DNA from: Muribaculaceae bacterium
GTDB taxonomy: Bacteria; Bacteroidota; Bacteroidia; Bacteroidales; Muribaculaceae
Direction: 5' to 3'
DNA: 8,806 nt
Assembly: GCA_029052265.1 (NCBI GenBank)
Contig: JAIDJJ010000390.1
Span: 1 to 8,806 of the forward strand
In this document: in pieces, positions 7,542 through 8,806 of the stretch
Layout of the letters: each line of letters starts with the position of its first letter
Numbering within the stretch: the stretch's first letter is position 1
Notes under the pieces: generated by a model
Seen by the model: the letters and a program-made list of their open reading frames with translations, nothing else
What the model was told of the DNA's origin: nothing
Databases searched by the model: none
Program-made: the position numbers and the translations under genes

Positions 7542-8753
7542 ATGACAGACTCACACATATACAAATTTGTTTCAGACGGGTTTGACAAAGCAAAAAGCGG
7601 CGATGCCGTCGCTGTTTATAACATCGTTTCTCAATACCACGACAACGGTTCCCTACCTGAAAAAAGCCATTATGCTTTCGGCTGGATCATATATTATGCC
7701 CTCCTCCAGACCGGAGACGGCGAAATAGAATCAAGAAAAAAAATGCTTGCCCGCTATTTCAAACTCAAACTTACGGTGCCACATAAACTTCATTCGATGA
7801 TTCTTACGCAAGCAATCAGACTATATAAGGACGCCAAGAATCTTTCATACCCGAACAGCAATGAAATCAAAACAAAGTTCTCAATAATTAAGTTTGCTGA
7901 TTTGTGGGATATTGAGAATCTGCGTCCTGGAGACTGGAACCGGAAAAAACTTGACGACAAACAGTTAAGTTCAACTGTTGAAAAACTTATCACCGTCTGC
8001 GTTGACGAATTTGAGAATACCAACACCGCACCGTCTCAAAAATACATGAATTTTTTTGACAAAGCAGTATCCGAATATTCTGATTCCGTTAACGTCCTCA
8101 ATCAACGTGCTACAGTACATATAATTTGCAACGAGACAGAACAAGCAGCGTCCTTATTGCGTAATGCCATTTTGATGGCTCCTGGAAAATTCTTTTTATG
8201 GAGCAGGCTCGCTTCGCTAATATCCCCTAATGAAAATCCCCACCTCTGTGTATCAATATTATATAAAGCTTTGAGTGCTCCCGGGAAAGAACAATTCAAA
8301 GGGAAAATAAGAATCTCCCTTGCCGAAATTCTCATAGACCGGGGAGCGTTCCCTCAAGCCCTTTGGGAGTTGCAAAAAATTAAAAGCATATATGAATCCA
8401 ACGGATGGCATCTCCCCGCAAAAATAGATTATCTGCAAAAGAAAATCCCTGCGCAAACCATACCTGAAAATCCTGAAAGAATATATAAAAAGGTAGAGCA
8501 TCTTGCATATGAAGACGTCTACAATTCCCTCCCTGCTCTATATGTTGTAAAGACCTATCATAAGCAACCTTCTCAGACGGACATGTCTGCCGGATATTCA
8601 AATACAACGATTGCATGGCGAGTGACTGATAACGAGGGTAAAAACTATTGGCTACAACCTCACCGTTACAAAATGGACACATCTCTTCCTCTCGGCACTC
8701 CTCTTTTCATTCAGATACATAATGGGAAAGTTGTCAATGCAAAGCTTGCTTGA
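7542..8753 (+). CDS. Uncharacterised TPR-like alpha-solenoid protein with C-terminal beta-rich domain
   Basis: A 403-residue protein I cannot assign to a pathway. It has no signal peptide, lipobox or transmembrane segment, so it is probably cytoplasmic. Residues about 5-180 are predicted mainly helical. Three TPR-like helix pairs follow at roughly 183-216 (with the typical A-x-x-L-x-x-A-I...A-P ending), 217-251 and 252-288. A proline-rich linker at about 303-311 and a short helix precede a distinct C-terminal segment (about 332-403). That segment alternates hydrophobic and polar residues, carries short turns (Asn-Glu-Gly-Lys, His-Asn-Gly-Lys) and resembles a small beta-barrel or OB/cold-shock-like fold. 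TPR solenoids normally bind protein partners and such barrels often bind nucleic acid, but neither is shown here. The ATG at 7542 is the first in frame and lacks a Shine-Dalgarno, as is usual in this phylum. The gene is transcribed divergently from the protease operon and is apparently monocistronic, with a strong hairpin 25 bases after its stop. Confidence 0.85.
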   Translation: MTDSHIYKFVSDGFDKAKSGDAVAVYNIVSQYHDNGSLPEKSHYAFGWIIYYALLQTGDGEIESRKKMLARYFKLKLTVPHKLHSMILTQAIRLYKDAKNLSYPNSNEIKTKFSIIKFADLWDIENLRPGDWNRKKLDDKQLSSTVEKLITVCVDEFENTNTAPSQKYMNFFDKAVSEYSDSVNVLNQRATVHIICNETEQAASLLRNAILMAPGKFFLWSRLASLISPNENPHLCVSILYKALSAPGKEQFKGKIRISLAEILIDRGAFPQALWELQKIKSIYESNGWHLPAKIDYLQKKIPAQTIPENPERIYKKVEHLAYEDVYNSLPALYVVKTYHKQPSQTDMSAGYSNTTIAWRVTDNEGKNYWLQPHRYKMDTSLPLGTPLFIQIHNGKVVNAKLA

Positions 8754-8778
8754 TATAAAAATAGTATATACATGTGGA

Positions 8779-8806
8779 GCCGGATAGGGTTTGAACCCTA
8801 TCCGGC
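8779..8806 (+). terminator. Probable intrinsic terminator of the solenoid gene
   Basis: Perfect 12-bp stem GCCGGATAGGGT (8779-8790) with ACCCTATCCGGC (8795-8806) around the loop TTGA, 25 bases after the TGA at 8751-8753. Stem strength and position fit a rho-independent terminator, possibly bidirectional if a gene converges from the right. The window ends on the last stem base, so the decisive T-run cannot be seen. Confidence 0.7.

Noticed and set aside
7542..8753. Minus-strand frames of 77-100 codons opposite the solenoid gene
   Set aside because: They are antisense to a 403-codon open frame with coherent TPR-like helices and a terminator; nothing supports them as genes.
8779..8806. GGGTTTGAACCC resembling a tRNA T-arm
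   Set aside because: The pairing does not give a 5-bp T-stem with a 7-base loop, the sequence forms one perfect 12-bp hairpin instead, and the AT-rich DNA upstream has no D- or anticodon-arm.

Overview
The window looks like a piece of a Bacteroidota chromosome, most likely order Bacteroidales. The signs are an adjacent SusC/SusD pair, a DUF5118/DUF5117/DUF4953-type secreted zinc metalloprotease, starts without a Shine-Dalgarno sequence, and AT-rich spacers between genes of moderate GC. A gut Muribaculaceae- or Bacteroides-like host is plausible, but the genus cannot be fixed from the sequence alone.

Layout. The left 7.1 kb reads leftwards on the minus strand as three genes: the metalloprotease (7141-4508), a SusC-family TonB-dependent outer-membrane transporter (4425-1357) and a SusD-family surface lipoprotein (1269 to beyond the left edge; 423 codons visible, C-terminus missing). 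The gaps are only 82 and 87 bp, and I see no convincing promoter in either, so a single transcript is likely. Both gaps carry inverted repeats that begin at or just after the upstream stop codon: a GC-rich hairpin after the protease, and two smaller stem-loops between susC and susD. These could set relative expression along the transcript.

A 400-bp AT-rich divergent spacer (7142-7541) separates this operon from one plus-strand gene (7542-8753). That gene encodes a 403-residue soluble protein: an alpha-helical, TPR-like solenoid followed by a small C-terminal beta-rich domain. I cannot assign it a function. It is followed at the right edge by a 12-bp perfect stem, probably an intrinsic terminator; the window stops at the last base of the stem.

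How the genes fit together. SusC and SusD form the barrel-and-lid complex that imports oligomeric nutrients across the outer membrane using TonB energy. No carbohydrate-active enzyme is visible. The linked protease makes peptide or glycoprotein processing a reasonable but unproven guess, by analogy with the RagAB peptide importer of Porphyromonas. The divergent solenoid gene has no clear functional link to the operon. I found no mobile element, CRISPR array, tRNA or rRNA. The most unusual points are the protease-first gene order, the structured spacers and the uncharacterised solenoid protein.
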